Assembly (NCBI RefSeq): GCF_046630445.1
Contig: NC_092339.1
Location: 59,232,501 to 59,296,500 of the forward strand
DNA: 64,000 nucleotides
Reading direction: 5' to 3'
Origin: Rutidosis leptorrhynchoides
Lineage: Eukaryota; Streptophyta; Magnoliopsida; Asterales; Asteraceae
The position numbers were made by a program, and so were the translations under genes. Of the stretch, positions 34,596 to 45,067 are shown one piece after another. Under the pieces are notes generated by a model that was not told the DNA's origin, made no database searches, and worked only from the letters and a program-made list of their open reading frames with translations. Every line of letters begins with the position of its first letter. Position 1 is the stretch's first letter.

Positions 34596-36563
34596 TATAA
34601 TAATAATAATAATAATAATAATAATTATAATAATAATTATAATAATGAGACTGAAAAGAATCCTAAACAAATACATCCTTATGTTGACTAAAAATAAATA
34701 AAAGAGTATAAACTAGTACATCCTTATATTGACTAAAAATAAAATTATAAACTAGTATACATATAGTCAATTTTGGTACATAAAGTATGTATTTTTATAT
34801 TGAAATTTTAGGCTATAAATACTCATGAATGCAAGCATTAAACTTGCATCATTTCTCACACTTACAAAGTATTTCTTTCTTTCTCTCCATTATCATCTTT
34901 GTTCTTACACTTCATTATTAGCATTCTTAATCAAGAATCAAACCACTAAAGGTAGTTATAAGCCTACTGAATTATAAAATAATCAAACCACTAAAGGTAG
35001 TTATAAGCCTACTGAATTATAACATATTATTATTTATACATAAAATACTACGACGAAGTCATGAGCGGGTCATTTCAAAACGGGTTTTATGAGCGAGATA
35101 GAGCTAAGGAAAGTATGGGTTATAGCTATGGAGGTTACGGGTATTGTTCGTGAGGTCAACCTAGCATTTGTAATGTCCGTTACATCTGCGTACTTTTTCC
35201 TACAATATTAAGCCACAATATTGATACGTGAGTGATGTTTCCATTTTCAATTATTATTATTATTACTATCGTTATTATCACCAAGGTTATAATCAAGATA
35301 ACGTGCACTATATGAACCTCAATGCTACTTAAGGCCTAGGGTGATCGTTGGTACCACTATGGGACGCTTGTGGATTTCGAATGCCAAACTTAGATTTTGG
35401 TCGAGAAATCCTGGGCCAACCGGTAAAAATAGATCATTCAAGTGACTCGGCGGTGGCATAGATGTTTGGGTATGGTGCACAATATCAAACCCGACTATAG
35501 TAATCATACACTCACTAAGTGAACAACACTTAGTCACTTACATACTTAATAAGTGGTGGACTTATTAAGAACAACTCACTAGTATTCAATACTAACTTAC
35601 TAAACATGGAAACTTAATAAAAGTGGAAACTTTCCATAGATAGTAACCTTTCCGAAAATGGAATTTCTTTCAGAAAACCATTATCATTGGTATAGTTACC
35701 ATACTTATGTCTATTAGACAACATCTGATCGTACATTCTATCTCTAGGTTGAGATCCCGGTCACTTATTTTCATTCATTTCATTCTTTTCAAGGAATACT
35801 TCAACTGCTATTTAAGGTAAGTTTTCATAGTTCTTTTTTTCATAGCTCCCTTTTTATATTTTTGGGCTGATAATACATGCGCAACTTTTATAACTATTTT
35901 ACATGCTAGACACAAGTACCAACTGCTAAAACTATGCTATACCTGGCTATGTCCGACTAAGTCCCTACAGTGATATTTTTAATTGCTCGATGAACGCATT
36001 CTTAATTATTGGGGATAGGCCTATAGGGAGTAAGGTCCCCGATACATTTGACTAAGTATTTGTATTACTTAATAATGAAATTAAATCGACAAGTATAAAC
36101 TACAACTTGTCTTGGGGCAAACTTGAACGTTTAGTCTAAATATCACGCACTAGCATAACTTTTTGATCCTGCGGGAGATCAACTTGAATGGATCTGAGTG
36201 ATCTACTTATGAAAACAAATCTTGTGGTCTAACACTATTACTAAATCATTATTTATGACAAACCTATGAACTCACTCAACCTCGTGTTGACTTTTTAAGC
36301 ATGTTTATTCTCAGGTACTTAAGTATTGCTTCCGCTGTATATCTGCTGCTTTGATGATGATTGCTTGCTATGCTTGGAGTCATGCATTTCATATCATATC
36401 AATTAAAGACATTTAATGCATTGTTCATTAAATACAATGTAATCTATTTATCTTCCGCTGCAAAACTCAATAAAACATCTCATATAGAGTCATTCTCGTT
36501 TATACAACTGTGATTTGATATATTTAGTGACGTTATTCTTCCAGGCCCTAACTGGGGACGTCA
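34107..36563 (+). repeat. LARD B 3' LTR (2457 bp)
   Basis: TATGACAACTCGG (mutated TGTGA start) to GGGGACGTCA. It contains TA tracts at 34185-34262 and 34389-34449, an AAT tract at 34498-34640, and a tandem duplication of about 43 bases at about 34937-35020 (AACCACTAAAGGTAGTTATA repeated). The poly-Ile ORF over the AAT tract is an artefact. Confidence 0.88.
34498..34640. repeat. AAT microsatellite
   Basis: Long run of TAA/AAT units with a few ATT interruptions near its right end. Confidence 0.9.
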
Positions 36564-38060
36564 TAAACTATATCTTGCTGAATTTGCTAAACGAACTGAT
36601 CTTGATGAAGTTCGTGAGACTATGATGATTTATCTTGAGCAAGCAAGGATAGTCTATCCTTTATCTCCATGCAAGTCACCTGGACCAATTCATATGCCTG
36701 ATCATGATGATTTCGATCCTGACAATCTTCATGAGGGGGAGAATAGACAAGGTGATTATCGGTCCAGTGGTTTTCAAAGATCAACGTATGAAGCTGGCAC
36801 ATCTAGTCAACATAAGGATCAAGATGTTATTGATATATCTGATTCTGAAAGCGATGAAATTGAGGAAATTTAGTGTGAAAGTTTTCTAGATGAATCGAAA
36901 GGTCAGAGAGAGGGTAACTCAAGGATGCTTATGATTATGGATTCAGCTAATCAATTAGAGAATAAATCAGCTCAAGAGGATAATCAAAACTTTGATAATA
37001 TTGAAGATATTTTGAAGGGGTCGTTGAGTGTCGCCAATGAATTCAATGATCATCAATTTGTTAACTTGTCATCTCCAACTAATGAATTTGGGATACACTT
37101 TGAAAAGGAGATTTTCTCTAACGGCAAGGAAGATACTACGACTCCTCCTGATCTGAATGTTCCATTTCAAATTGCAGAGATTATTCTTGAGCGTGATGCT
37201 GATTTCCAATTAAGTGAGGAAGAAGAGAAGAGGATTCTTCATTCACCATTCATTGAACAACAAGCGTATAGAATCTATGGCGATTCTGATCTCATCCTTT
37301 CTACATCAATGAGTGTTCTGGGTGCATGAAAATATCATAAGAAACCAGAATATCTCAAAGCTTATCTGAGTGTTCGTGACAAATATAAATTGAAGAATCA
37401 AGAGAAACTTCAAGTTCAGCGAAATTCAGAGATCAAAAGCATAAATAAGATTTTGATGATTAACAAGGATGGAGTGAAGATGCCATTGTTTCAGGTAACA
37501 AGAATGGATGATGAAGATTATCAATTCTCTGAAGCAGATTTTGATAGATTGAAGATGGACGACATTATTTTCATTTACAACTACTTGCTTAACTTGAATG
37601 AATCTGTAACAATTTATCATGCTACTGCAATGAAGGCAGATTTATTCTTGAATCGATGAGATGGATGTCCGTTCACGATTTTCAGATGGGGTTAGAATCT
37701 GGACACAAAAAGCTCGGAATCAAACCGCCAAATCAAGTAATCGAAGAGCTAAGATATATGTCCTTACTTGAAGTAAGTGACTGCCCTTATGGGTTTGTGT
37801 TTGTCAATTCTCACTATACAAAGATCTTCATCAAAGTCTCAGATTTCAGAAGATACTCAGACGGAACATTGATGTATGCTTTCAAATACTTGAGATGGAG
37901 ACTGATCAATAGTTGCTATTCAACTGAAGATAATGAGATTGTCAAATATATTCTCACAAGATTGAAAACTCGTCTAAAGACAAGAGTGAACATACGAAGA
38001 TATGAGAATCTCAAGGGATTCAAATCCAAAGTTCACTTCAGAGGAACAAAGTTCCTTTAG
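36564..38060 (+). pseudogene. Env-position protein of element X, C-terminal part, broken
   Basis: Directly after LARD B a frame opens (KLYLAEFAKRTDLDEVRETM at 36565) and continues in phase to 37659 with in-frame stops at 36871 and 37327, then shifts into a second frame at about 37656-38060. The first part is acidic and Ser/Asp-rich (VIDISDSESDEIEEI; ISDSESD is a casein-kinase-like patch). The end contains WMSVHDFQMGLESGHKKL and SDFRRYSDGTLMYAFKYL, which resemble, from memory, a DFQLGxESYQKK..FxDGTL module common in Asteraceae retrotransposon ORFs; its function is undetermined. It is read as the continuation of the gene at 2210-3574. An unknown part is missing between them because the left junction is rearranged. 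Confidence 0.5.
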
Positions 38061-38100
38061 ATGTTTTAATAGGATTATATTGTAAAGTTCACATTTAACA

Positions 38101-38113
38101 CTAAAGGGGAGAT
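38101..38113 (+). other. Element X polypurine tract
   Basis: CTAAAGGGGAGAT lies immediately before TGTTAGGACCCC. The AAGGGGGAGAT-TGTTRG arrangement is typical of plant Copia elements. Confidence 0.7.
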
Positions 38114-38355
38114 TGTTAGGACCCCGAAGTTGTATAGTGTTAATGTGAAATAAGCTTAAATGATGGTTCCTTAGAAGAGGGCTATATAAGGAACCTAAGT
38201 AGTCCTAATTAGATAGCCATTGCATTGTAACTGAGTTCTAGAAGCTGTGGAATGTAAATCTTGTCAATTCTTTCTAATACCGAATCTCCTTCACACCTAC
38301 CGAATCTCATTCTAATTTGTCTTTTCTTCTAATCTCAACATGATCTGACCTATCA
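38114..38355 (+). repeat. Element X 3' LTR (start)
   Basis: Starts TGTTAGGACCCCGAAG. A TATA-like GCTATATAAGG is at about 38189. Two ACCGAATCT motifs (38279, 38299) link it to the spacer at 630-2209. Its right end is unclear where ATT-rich LARD-like sequence begins. Confidence 0.6.
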
Positions 38356-38491
38356 ATTATCATTTTATTATTATTATCATTATTCTTAGTTTAAAACCAT
38401 TATTATTGTTATTATTATTATTAGAAAATAACACATTTTATTATTATTAACATTACTAATATAATTATTATCATTTTTATGATTATTAGTA

Positions 38492-38532
<41 letters not shown>

Positions 38533-40440
38533 ATAATTATTAATTATATAAACTTGAACAATCGTACGACTCTGTTTGATTTCATTATCCAACTGTATTA
38601 GACTTTTGTTTTCTGTCTCTTAAATTGTTAGCAAATTGAAACCAACCACAGAATCAATCCAAATTCAGTTACAGGTCGACTTCTCTTATTTTTTTTTCTC
38701 TTATTTTGTCTACTCCAATTATAAGCCTGTCAACCATCGTTGCTTTATAAATTGATCGAATTGATACGTTCAGGCATTCCAAATTCTTTTCCACTATCAA
38801 TTATCTATTACAACTGCTCCAAATTTTCGAATTTAATAAAAAAAAAAATGATGAACCCAGGTAACACTCTGCTCGAGTTTCATTTTTTTGAAAACATTGG
38901 AATCGAATAAAATTTCAAAATGTATTAATGTAGTCTTGTTAGAAATACCCTAAACGAACTTTCTGCAAAAATTGAGCTCACAATTCATCTTAACGAATTC
39001 AAATTTTCGAGTCAAAGTTTAAAACTCAAAAGTCAAAGAATTTGTTCATTGTAAAATTCGTTTTTTTTTTTTTTTTTTTTTGATGTTTCAAGTTCAATTG
39101 ATGATTTCTAGAGTTTCTAGGAATGATTTACAAACTATTTTGTGTAGAAATCATTTGTTAAAACAGCCTAAAAATTGGAATTCGATTTTTTTTGTTCATC
39201 GTGGCATTTACAACTATCACTACTGTTTCTTTTTCTTTATTTTTTTGTTCTTCTGTATTAATTAGTTCAGTCAATCACTAACCTTTTCTGTTTCGTTACA
39301 CCTCTAATTCAAACTTTAAAACCTGAGATATAATTTTGGTTTGATATTGGGTCGATTCAGTTGGAGTGTGAAGAAGAAGGGAAAATAGAAACATAATTAT
39401 TCGGGTTAAATTAAATTGAAAGGGTTCATAAATCAGAAAAACAAAGATGCTCTAATGGTAGAGGGTGTTGCGGGTGAGCGATAGGTCTCGAGTTCGAGTC
39501 CGGTCTTGGACAATTCTTTTTAGACAAATCTTTTAAGGGTTCATGAATTTAAGGCCAACCCTGCATTGTTCAGTATCGTCATATGAATATTTTTACTACA
39601 AAATATTGTATTGTGAGTTTCATTTGCTCCCTTTTTAAATGCTTTTGCAATATATATTTTGGAACTGAGTATACATGCGCTGCTTTTATAACTGTTTTAC
39701 GAAATAGACACAAGTACTTGAAACTACATTCTATGGTTGGATTATCGAAATTGAATATCACCCTTTTAGCTTGGTAGCCTAAGAATTAGGGAACAGATCC
39801 CCTAATTGATGCGAATCCTAAAGATAGATCTATTGGGCCTAACAAACCCCATCCAGGTTATGGATGCTTTAGTACTTCGATTTTATATACAGATGAGTGT
39901 ACCTGTATATTTGGGGATATTCTATATGCATTTGTTAATGTCGGTTACCAGGTGTTCACCATATGAATGGATTTTTATACAGATGAGTGTTCCTGTATTA
40001 TAATTTTTGCAGATGAGTGTTCCTGCAGTTTATAAATAATCTGAAATCTTGTGGTCTATTAAATTATTGAAATGATTGTTATGATAAACCTATGAACTCA
40101 CCAACCTTTTGGTTGACACTTTTAAGCATGTTTATTCTCAGGTATGAAATAAATCTTCCGTTGTGCATTTGCTCATTTTAGAGATATTACTTGGAGTCAT
40201 TCATGACATATTTCAAAAGTCGTTGCATTCAAGTCGTTGGATTCATCAAGATTATTATTAAGTCAACTATAGTTGGATATATTATGAAATGGTATGCATG
40301 CCGTCAACTTTCGATGTGATGAAAGTTTGTTTTTTAAAAACGAATGCAATGTTTGTAAAATGTATCATTTAGAGGTCAAGTACCTCGCAATGAAATCAAC
40401 TATTGTGAATCGTTTATAATCGATATGAACGGGTCCTTTC
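38356..40440 (+). mobile_element. LARD-family LTR fragment, copy D
   Basis: The 3' part (about 39410-40440) follows LTR A closely in order: the tRNA-like block, ...AAGGCCAACCCTGCATTGTTC, TACATGCG..TTTTATAACTG, TTACCAGGTGTTCA, GTTTATTCTCAGGTA, GTGAATCGTTTATAATCGAT, ending GGGTCCTTTCA. The expected TGTGACGACCC start is absent, so it is 5'-truncated or interrupted. No internal region follows. It contains no gene. Confidence 0.7.
39446..39511 (+). other. tRNA-like (Pol III box A/B-like) block in LTR D
   Basis: TCTAATGGTAGAGGGTG (A-box-like) followed about 30 bases later by GAGTTCGAGTCCGG, a 10 of 11 match to the B-box. This is the best of the copies. Confidence 0.5.
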
Positions 40441-41422
40441 AGAACACAAAGTGTTCATCGCCTGTAACTGGCTAAGGGAAAGCCACCGGAAGAAACCTTC
40501 GTCACACATGAAGACCAGACCAAGGAGAAGGTTTAACGACGATAAAAAGTAAGATCCAAAACATGTGGACTAGATCCGCCGTAATTCATAGTGGAAGGGT
40601 TGAAACCTTACCACTCGCCGCCTTAAAACGAGAGAAAGGATCACGAAGTCGATGGAAAAAGCTAAAGTCACTGGAAAAGCTTTGGAGCAGACGGATCGGG
40701 GAAAGAGGAAGAAAAGCAAGTAAAGAACAAAAATAAACAAGTCGGACCTCCGGCGAGGTGCCGGAGGCCGGTGACGGCAGCGGTTTACGGTGTCACAATG
40801 TAGAGAGAGGCAGGTTGGGTTAGGGGTTCTTTGAAGGAAATGATAGAGTTTAGAAAAAGGCTTAGCTACTTAACCCGTAGATTTACAGATGGTGAACAAA
40901 ATTAATACACAAAAAATAAAGAATAAGATAAAGAACAAGAACCTCGTCGGAAAAAAGGAAACAAGAAAGAAGTTTGCACAGATTCAAAGAGAGAGAAAAG
41001 TCTTTAAACCCAAATTTTACTGCCTCCTTCCTGCAACTTTGTAATTACCTGCATTGCACCTACCTCCGGCTATCAGCTTTTAGTCGACGGCCGCGAGGAT
41101 ATCTTCTTTTTTGTAGCTGGAGTATACTTAATTCTTCCTCACCTTGCTCGGGAGCTTTTCTTCTCAAGCGATTTCCAACGTCTTGTATGGCAAGTTGAAC
41201 CTCAAACTGCATTTTTTTTTTTTTTTGCTCTTTTTGGTCGTGGTTAAGTGTTTCTCGGTTTCACTAAACCCTCCTTGTTGGTTGATAGTCCAACGTCAAT
41301 ATTAAAATATTACAAATTTTGAATTTCAAGATAATAAGATGGAATGATTACATTTATAATTAGGTAAACAGGCAAGTTTATGAATATAATCAAATTCACT
41401 AAAACTTAAATATAATGGTGAA
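40441..41422. other. Unassigned region
   Basis: No gene or element recognised. It is more GC-rich than its surroundings (for example CCTCCGGCGAGGTGCCGGAGG, a palindrome-like word near 40750) and has a T15 run at 41212-41226 that could be the tail of a minus-strand retroposed sequence. Confidence 0.35.
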
Positions 41423-41590
41423 TAGGGGTGTTCATGGTTCGGGTAGAACTGGAAAAAACTGAGGACCGATGAGGAACCGAAATCGAAATACCCGAGAATA
41501 TTTGGTCCTGTCCCGAGTCCATATATTTTGATTATTTCGGTTTCGCTCCGGGTAATACCCGAAAAAGCCCATGGTTTTGGAACGAACCAA
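41423..41590. mobile_element. Possible hAT-like MITE fragment
   Basis: AGGGGTGTTCATGGTTCGGG resembles the terminal repeat of plant hAT MITEs (TAGGGGTGTNCA). The opposite terminus is missing; it runs into the AC/TA repeat. Confidence 0.3.
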
Positions 41591-41604
41591 TACACACACA
41601 CACA

Positions 41605-41678
<74 letters not shown>
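41591..41678. repeat. Compound AC-GT-TA microsatellite
   Basis: An (AC)n run, AT, an equal (GT)n run, then a long (TA)n run. The AC/GT part is a perfect inverted repeat. Confidence 0.9.
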
Positions 41679-41681
<3 letters not shown>

Positions 41682-42350
41682 GCAGGATCAATGGGGAAGT
41701 AACCAAGCGGGGGGAAGCAAATTTTTAATTTTTTTTCGTTTTTTTAGATTTTTTTTTCCGGCATCAAGATCACAAAAAATATGAACATTTAGAAGAGACA
41801 CTTCGTGATGAATGTTATTATTTAGGCGGGAAAACGATCGACAAAAATAACATTCAAGATAATATTGTTCGTGAAGAATATGAACGTTTTTTTTTTCATG
41901 TTTTGTGAAGTAAAATTTAGCCCGATTTAGGGTTTAGGGTTTAGGGTTTAGGGTTTGGTGTTTTGGTTTATTCCGTAAACCCTAAACCCTAAACTCTAAA
42001 CCGTTCTTGTTAAAAACTCAATCTAAATCCTAAACCTAAACCCTAAATTTAAACCCTAAACCCTAAATTTCTAAACCCTAATATCTAAACCCTATAAACC
42101 GTAATATCTAAACCCTAATATCTAAACCCCAATAGCTAAAACCTCAACATACGCTCGAAAAACACGATAATTGTTATATATTACTTCTTCGAGCGTTTTT
42201 CCGCCAAAATAAAAACATTTATCACAATGTGTCTCTACCAAATGTTCATATTTTCATCCCATCTATAACGTTCGTGAACAAAGTTTTTTCAAAAAACAAA
42301 AAAAAAAAGTTTTTGCTTCCCCCCGATTGGTTACTTCCCTCTTGATCCTA

Positions 42351-42353
<3 letters not shown>
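41679..42353. mobile_element. TA-microsatellite-embedded TIR element (MITE) with telomere-like repeats, copy 1
   Basis: Left end GGGGCAGGATCAATGGGGAA GTAACCAA, right end (reverse complement) GGTAGGATCAAGAGGGAAGT AACCAATCGGGGGG: terminal inverted repeats of about 40 bp with a few mismatches. Both flanks are (TA)n, as in the rice Micron elements, which insert in TA repeats. Internally there are four TTTAGGG units (about 41933-41958), then degenerate CCTAAA words, and an inverted pair around TTCGAGCGT. There is no coding capacity. A second copy is at 48697-49391. Confidence 0.75.

Positions 42354-42419
<66 letters not shown>
42354..42419. repeat. TA microsatellite, right flank of the TIR element
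   Basis: (TA)n directly following the right terminus. Confidence 0.9.
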
Positions 42420-42421
<2 letters not shown>

Positions 42422-43178
42422 ACTCCAAAAAGCAACCAACCACTCATAACTTTAGAACGTAAATTGCTCCAAATTTCGACCGAATTAGAAGCTGTCACCG
42501 GCACCATTAAACTTGCAGCAATTTTCCGAACCTGAGAGTACAACTTTCGACGGCATACTGTTCGAAACGAGCCGCCATGCGCCGACACGCGCCGCCTCTC
42601 AAGTCACCGGAATTTTTTTACGTTCACTTTTCAGTTCTTTTTCGCAGGTAGTATAACGGAGACTGTAGCAAGAGCCCTTGTGAACCAGAAACTCCGCTAA
42701 TCTGCTGTTTGCTGCTGCCTCTGAGCCGTCGGGTGCCGTTGCTGCCGGAACTCCCTTGTTTAAACAGGGCTGAGTTTGTTTTCTCTAACCCTTAAACTTC
42801 CCATTTTTTTTTTGTAATCTTTGCTACTCTACTTCTAGTTAGTTTTTGTTAGCATATTTCTTTAATTGTTTTCTCTATTTGCTACTCTACTTCTGTAACT
42901 GTTTTTTTAACTAATTGCTCTCCTGCTTTTCTATTGCATATGTTTGTAAACTTATTTTAACGGTGTGAGCAAGTAATTGGCCTACCTGTTTATGTTTTGA
43001 AGTTGTTTACGGGTGTGATTTAGGATAGATTTTATACTCCGTATCTATTTCTATATATTTTTATTTTACTATAATTAATATTCCTATTTAAGTGTATAAA
43101 TTGTTATTATTATTATTAATTATTATTATTACTATTACTATTATTATTATCATTATTATTATTGTTGTTGTTATTGTT

Positions 43179-43256
<78 letters not shown>
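42420..43256. other. Unassigned region ending in an ATT microsatellite
   Basis: No gene recognised. About 43100-43256 is ATT/TTA repeat, in which the Helitron landed. The Leu/Ile-only ORF at 43092-43292 is an artefact. Confidence 0.4.
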
Positions 43257-43257
<1 letters not shown>

Positions 43258-43283
43258 TAGCTGGAGACCCGCGACTTCGCGGG
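43257..43283 (-). other. Helitron 3' terminal hairpin and CTAG end
   Basis: CCCGCGA-CT-TCGCGGG at 43268-43283, a perfect 7-bp stem, 7 bases from CTAG at 43257-43260. Confidence 0.8.
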
Positions 43284-44302
43284 GCTTTTTGAGTGTTTAA
43301 TGAAGAGTAATGTTTAAAATGATTGTATTACAGTAAGGTAGTAGCGTTATATTTAACATGTTCGCTTTCGGTTTGTTGCATGTTGCTTGTCAAACATCTC
43401 ATTCCTGGAAAATCCTGCCAAATAGCGATCTTCGGTGAGGAACTACATACAGAGAACATGTTAGATCTGATGAAATTATCAGTTTAATAGTACCCGTTGG
43501 ACACAATAATAATGGAATGTTAAAACATTGGTTTCTATAACATGATGAAAATATTGCATTAAAAAGTAGATTGTAGTCGTGTTGTTAACAAACATATATT
43601 ACCTTAGTATATTAACAGTATGGTTGTTATAACGAAAACACCAAACCTGAAATCGATCAAAAATGTATTGCGGTATCATTTTATAAAACTGTCTATAATC
43701 GATCAATTATTACGTCTAGCCAATAAATTATTACACCATATTAAGTTAAATAATGTGACTACATCATCCTAATACAAAAAGCCGATTAAGACTTAAAAAC
43801 TTAAAAATATTTGTCGTAAGTCTTTCTTTTCCTAACTATTATATGTCGTACATGATTTCGTATTTATGTTGCCTTTCCCTCTTTTTACTTTCATCCTCTA
43901 TCAGCTCCTGATTTGTTGAACACTTGAACCAACATCTCACTACCTGCATCACTACTTTTGTGCATCTAAGTTGAAGGCTCATTTGAAAAAGTTATTGATT
44001 AAGTGTGTCAATTTCAACCCAATTTGATTAGGTTAAGCTGTAAAAGAATAGTTCAAACGGTTTCAATGGGTCAAAACTTGCCCAAATTGTATCAAAAAGC
44101 GTAAATTTTGTGAGTTTGTTCCCAAATCTGTGTGCCAACTTGTATATTTTGCTACCATTTAGGTATTTTTCTTCTTCATATTAGTATTTAGTATGCAACA
44201 ACAGTTGAAATCATAATACCTACTAATATTTTCTCCCAATGAGGTATGAGTGAAAAATATGGTTTCCATTTATTTGTCTTGAACATTTAATATAAAAAGA
44301 TA
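43284..44302. other. Helitron interior without recognised gene
   Basis: AT-rich, intron-like sequence; no coding fragment identified with confidence. Confidence 0.4.
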
Positions 44303-44556
44303 CTCCCTCCGTCTCATATTAATAGTCCACAGACAAAAAACACACAGTTTAAAAAAATATCATAGAAGTACTGTACTCACTTTCTGCTTATTTTTCAGTT
44401 TTACCCTTACCTTTTAGTTCTCCATTAATCCTATTCACATACATTAAGGGCATAATATAACTTATGCTTCTTATTTTTTTCTATTTATGAAAGTGAACTA
44501 TTAATTTGAGAAATCCCAAAATGGAATACTGGACAATTAATATGGGACGGAGGGAG
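44303..44556. mobile_element. Stowaway MITE
   Basis: CTCCCTCCGTCTCATATTAA at the left and ATATGGGACGGAGGGAG at the right are the classic Stowaway (Tc1/mariner) terminal inverted repeats, flanked by TA on both sides (44301-44302 and 44557-44558). Length 254 bp, typical of the family, non-coding. Confidence 0.93.
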
Positions 44557-44656
44557 TAAACATCAAGAAGAGACTTGCATGTGTGGGATCAATGATACCA
44601 TCAACCATTAGATCCTCATTCAGCCAATACCTTGCCACTGGATACAAATTCAAGAC
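44557..44656 (-). pseudogene. Exon-like fragment with a DGIIDP motif, unassigned
   Basis: After an acceptor CTTTCAG the minus strand reads VLNLYPVARYWLNEDLMVDG then IIDPTHASLF. The ARxW..DGIIDP pattern recalls the carboxyltransferase subunit of methylcrotonyl-CoA carboxylase, but the match is short and the assignment is weak. It is cut by the Stowaway element. It is probably a captured exon piece. Confidence 0.25.
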
Positions 44657-44755
44657 CTGAAAGTATATTATAAAGAAGGAATTTTTTAGTTCTAGGATAA
44701 TATTCACCAAAGGTAGGGAAATTAAAACGGGTATTATTAGGTTGTAGAGACCCAC

Positions 44756-45067
44756 CAAAGGCGGAACTTAGTTATAAGTTAAGAGGGCCGTCGCCCTCCT
44801 AGGATTTGGACCAATAGTGTAGAAGTTAGTAATATATTTTTGGATAAGTTAACTATTTTATCTTTCTTGCCCTCCTAAAGTCTAAAATATCTAGCAACAA
44901 AATTATATTCTCTACAATTGTAATAGCCGACACAAGAATTTATTTTAATATTATAAACTTTTATTGTAATTGTTTGAAAATTTTCAATATTATTGTTATT
45001 TCCTTTAACTCTCGTTGAAATATGTCAATCTCGCCCTCCTTATGAAATTATTCAAGTTCCGCCACTC
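44756..45067. mobile_element. Probable hAT-type MITE (GGCGGAACTT termini)
   Basis: CAAAGGCGGAACTTAG at the left and TTCAAGTTCCGCCACTC at the right form inverted ends (10-bp perfect core). ACCCAC flanks both sides (44750-44755 and 45068-45073), the remains of an 8-bp hAT target duplication. About 312 bp, non-coding. Confidence 0.6.

Larger units (their letters stand above)
28809..36563 (+). mobile_element. LARD copy B (5' LTR truncated at its left by the Athila event)
   Basis: 5' LTR remnant 28809-29844, initiator-Met primer site, broken ORF, PABP-like fragment, hairpin, PPT and a 3' LTR 34107-36563. It has no pol genes. The 5' LTR lacks its first about 1420 bases (the counterpart of 34107-35528), which should lie left of the Athila element but are missing there. 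The LTR start is mutated (TATGACAACTC instead of TGTGAYGACCC). The LTRs show more substitutions than those of A, so B is older. X sequence resumes at 36564. Confidence 0.85.

Noticed and set aside
34485-34676. 63-codon poly-Ile ORF
   Set aside because: It is the AAT microsatellite read in one frame.
39446-39511. A genuine tRNA gene
   Set aside because: B-box is good but I could not fold a full cloverleaf, and the block recurs only inside LTRs.
38356-40440. Complete solo LTR with target duplication
   Set aside because: The LTR start is missing and no matching duplication was found on the left.
41931-42130. Interstitial telomere or chromosome end
   Set aside because: The TTTAGGG words lie inside a repeated TIR element present twice, not in a long array.
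43092-43292. Leu/Ile-only ORF
   Set aside because: ATT/TTA repeat running into the Helitron end; no protein-like composition.
44557-44656. Firm call as methylcrotonyl-CoA carboxylase exon
   Set aside because: Only a short DGIIDP-like match from memory; kept as unassigned.
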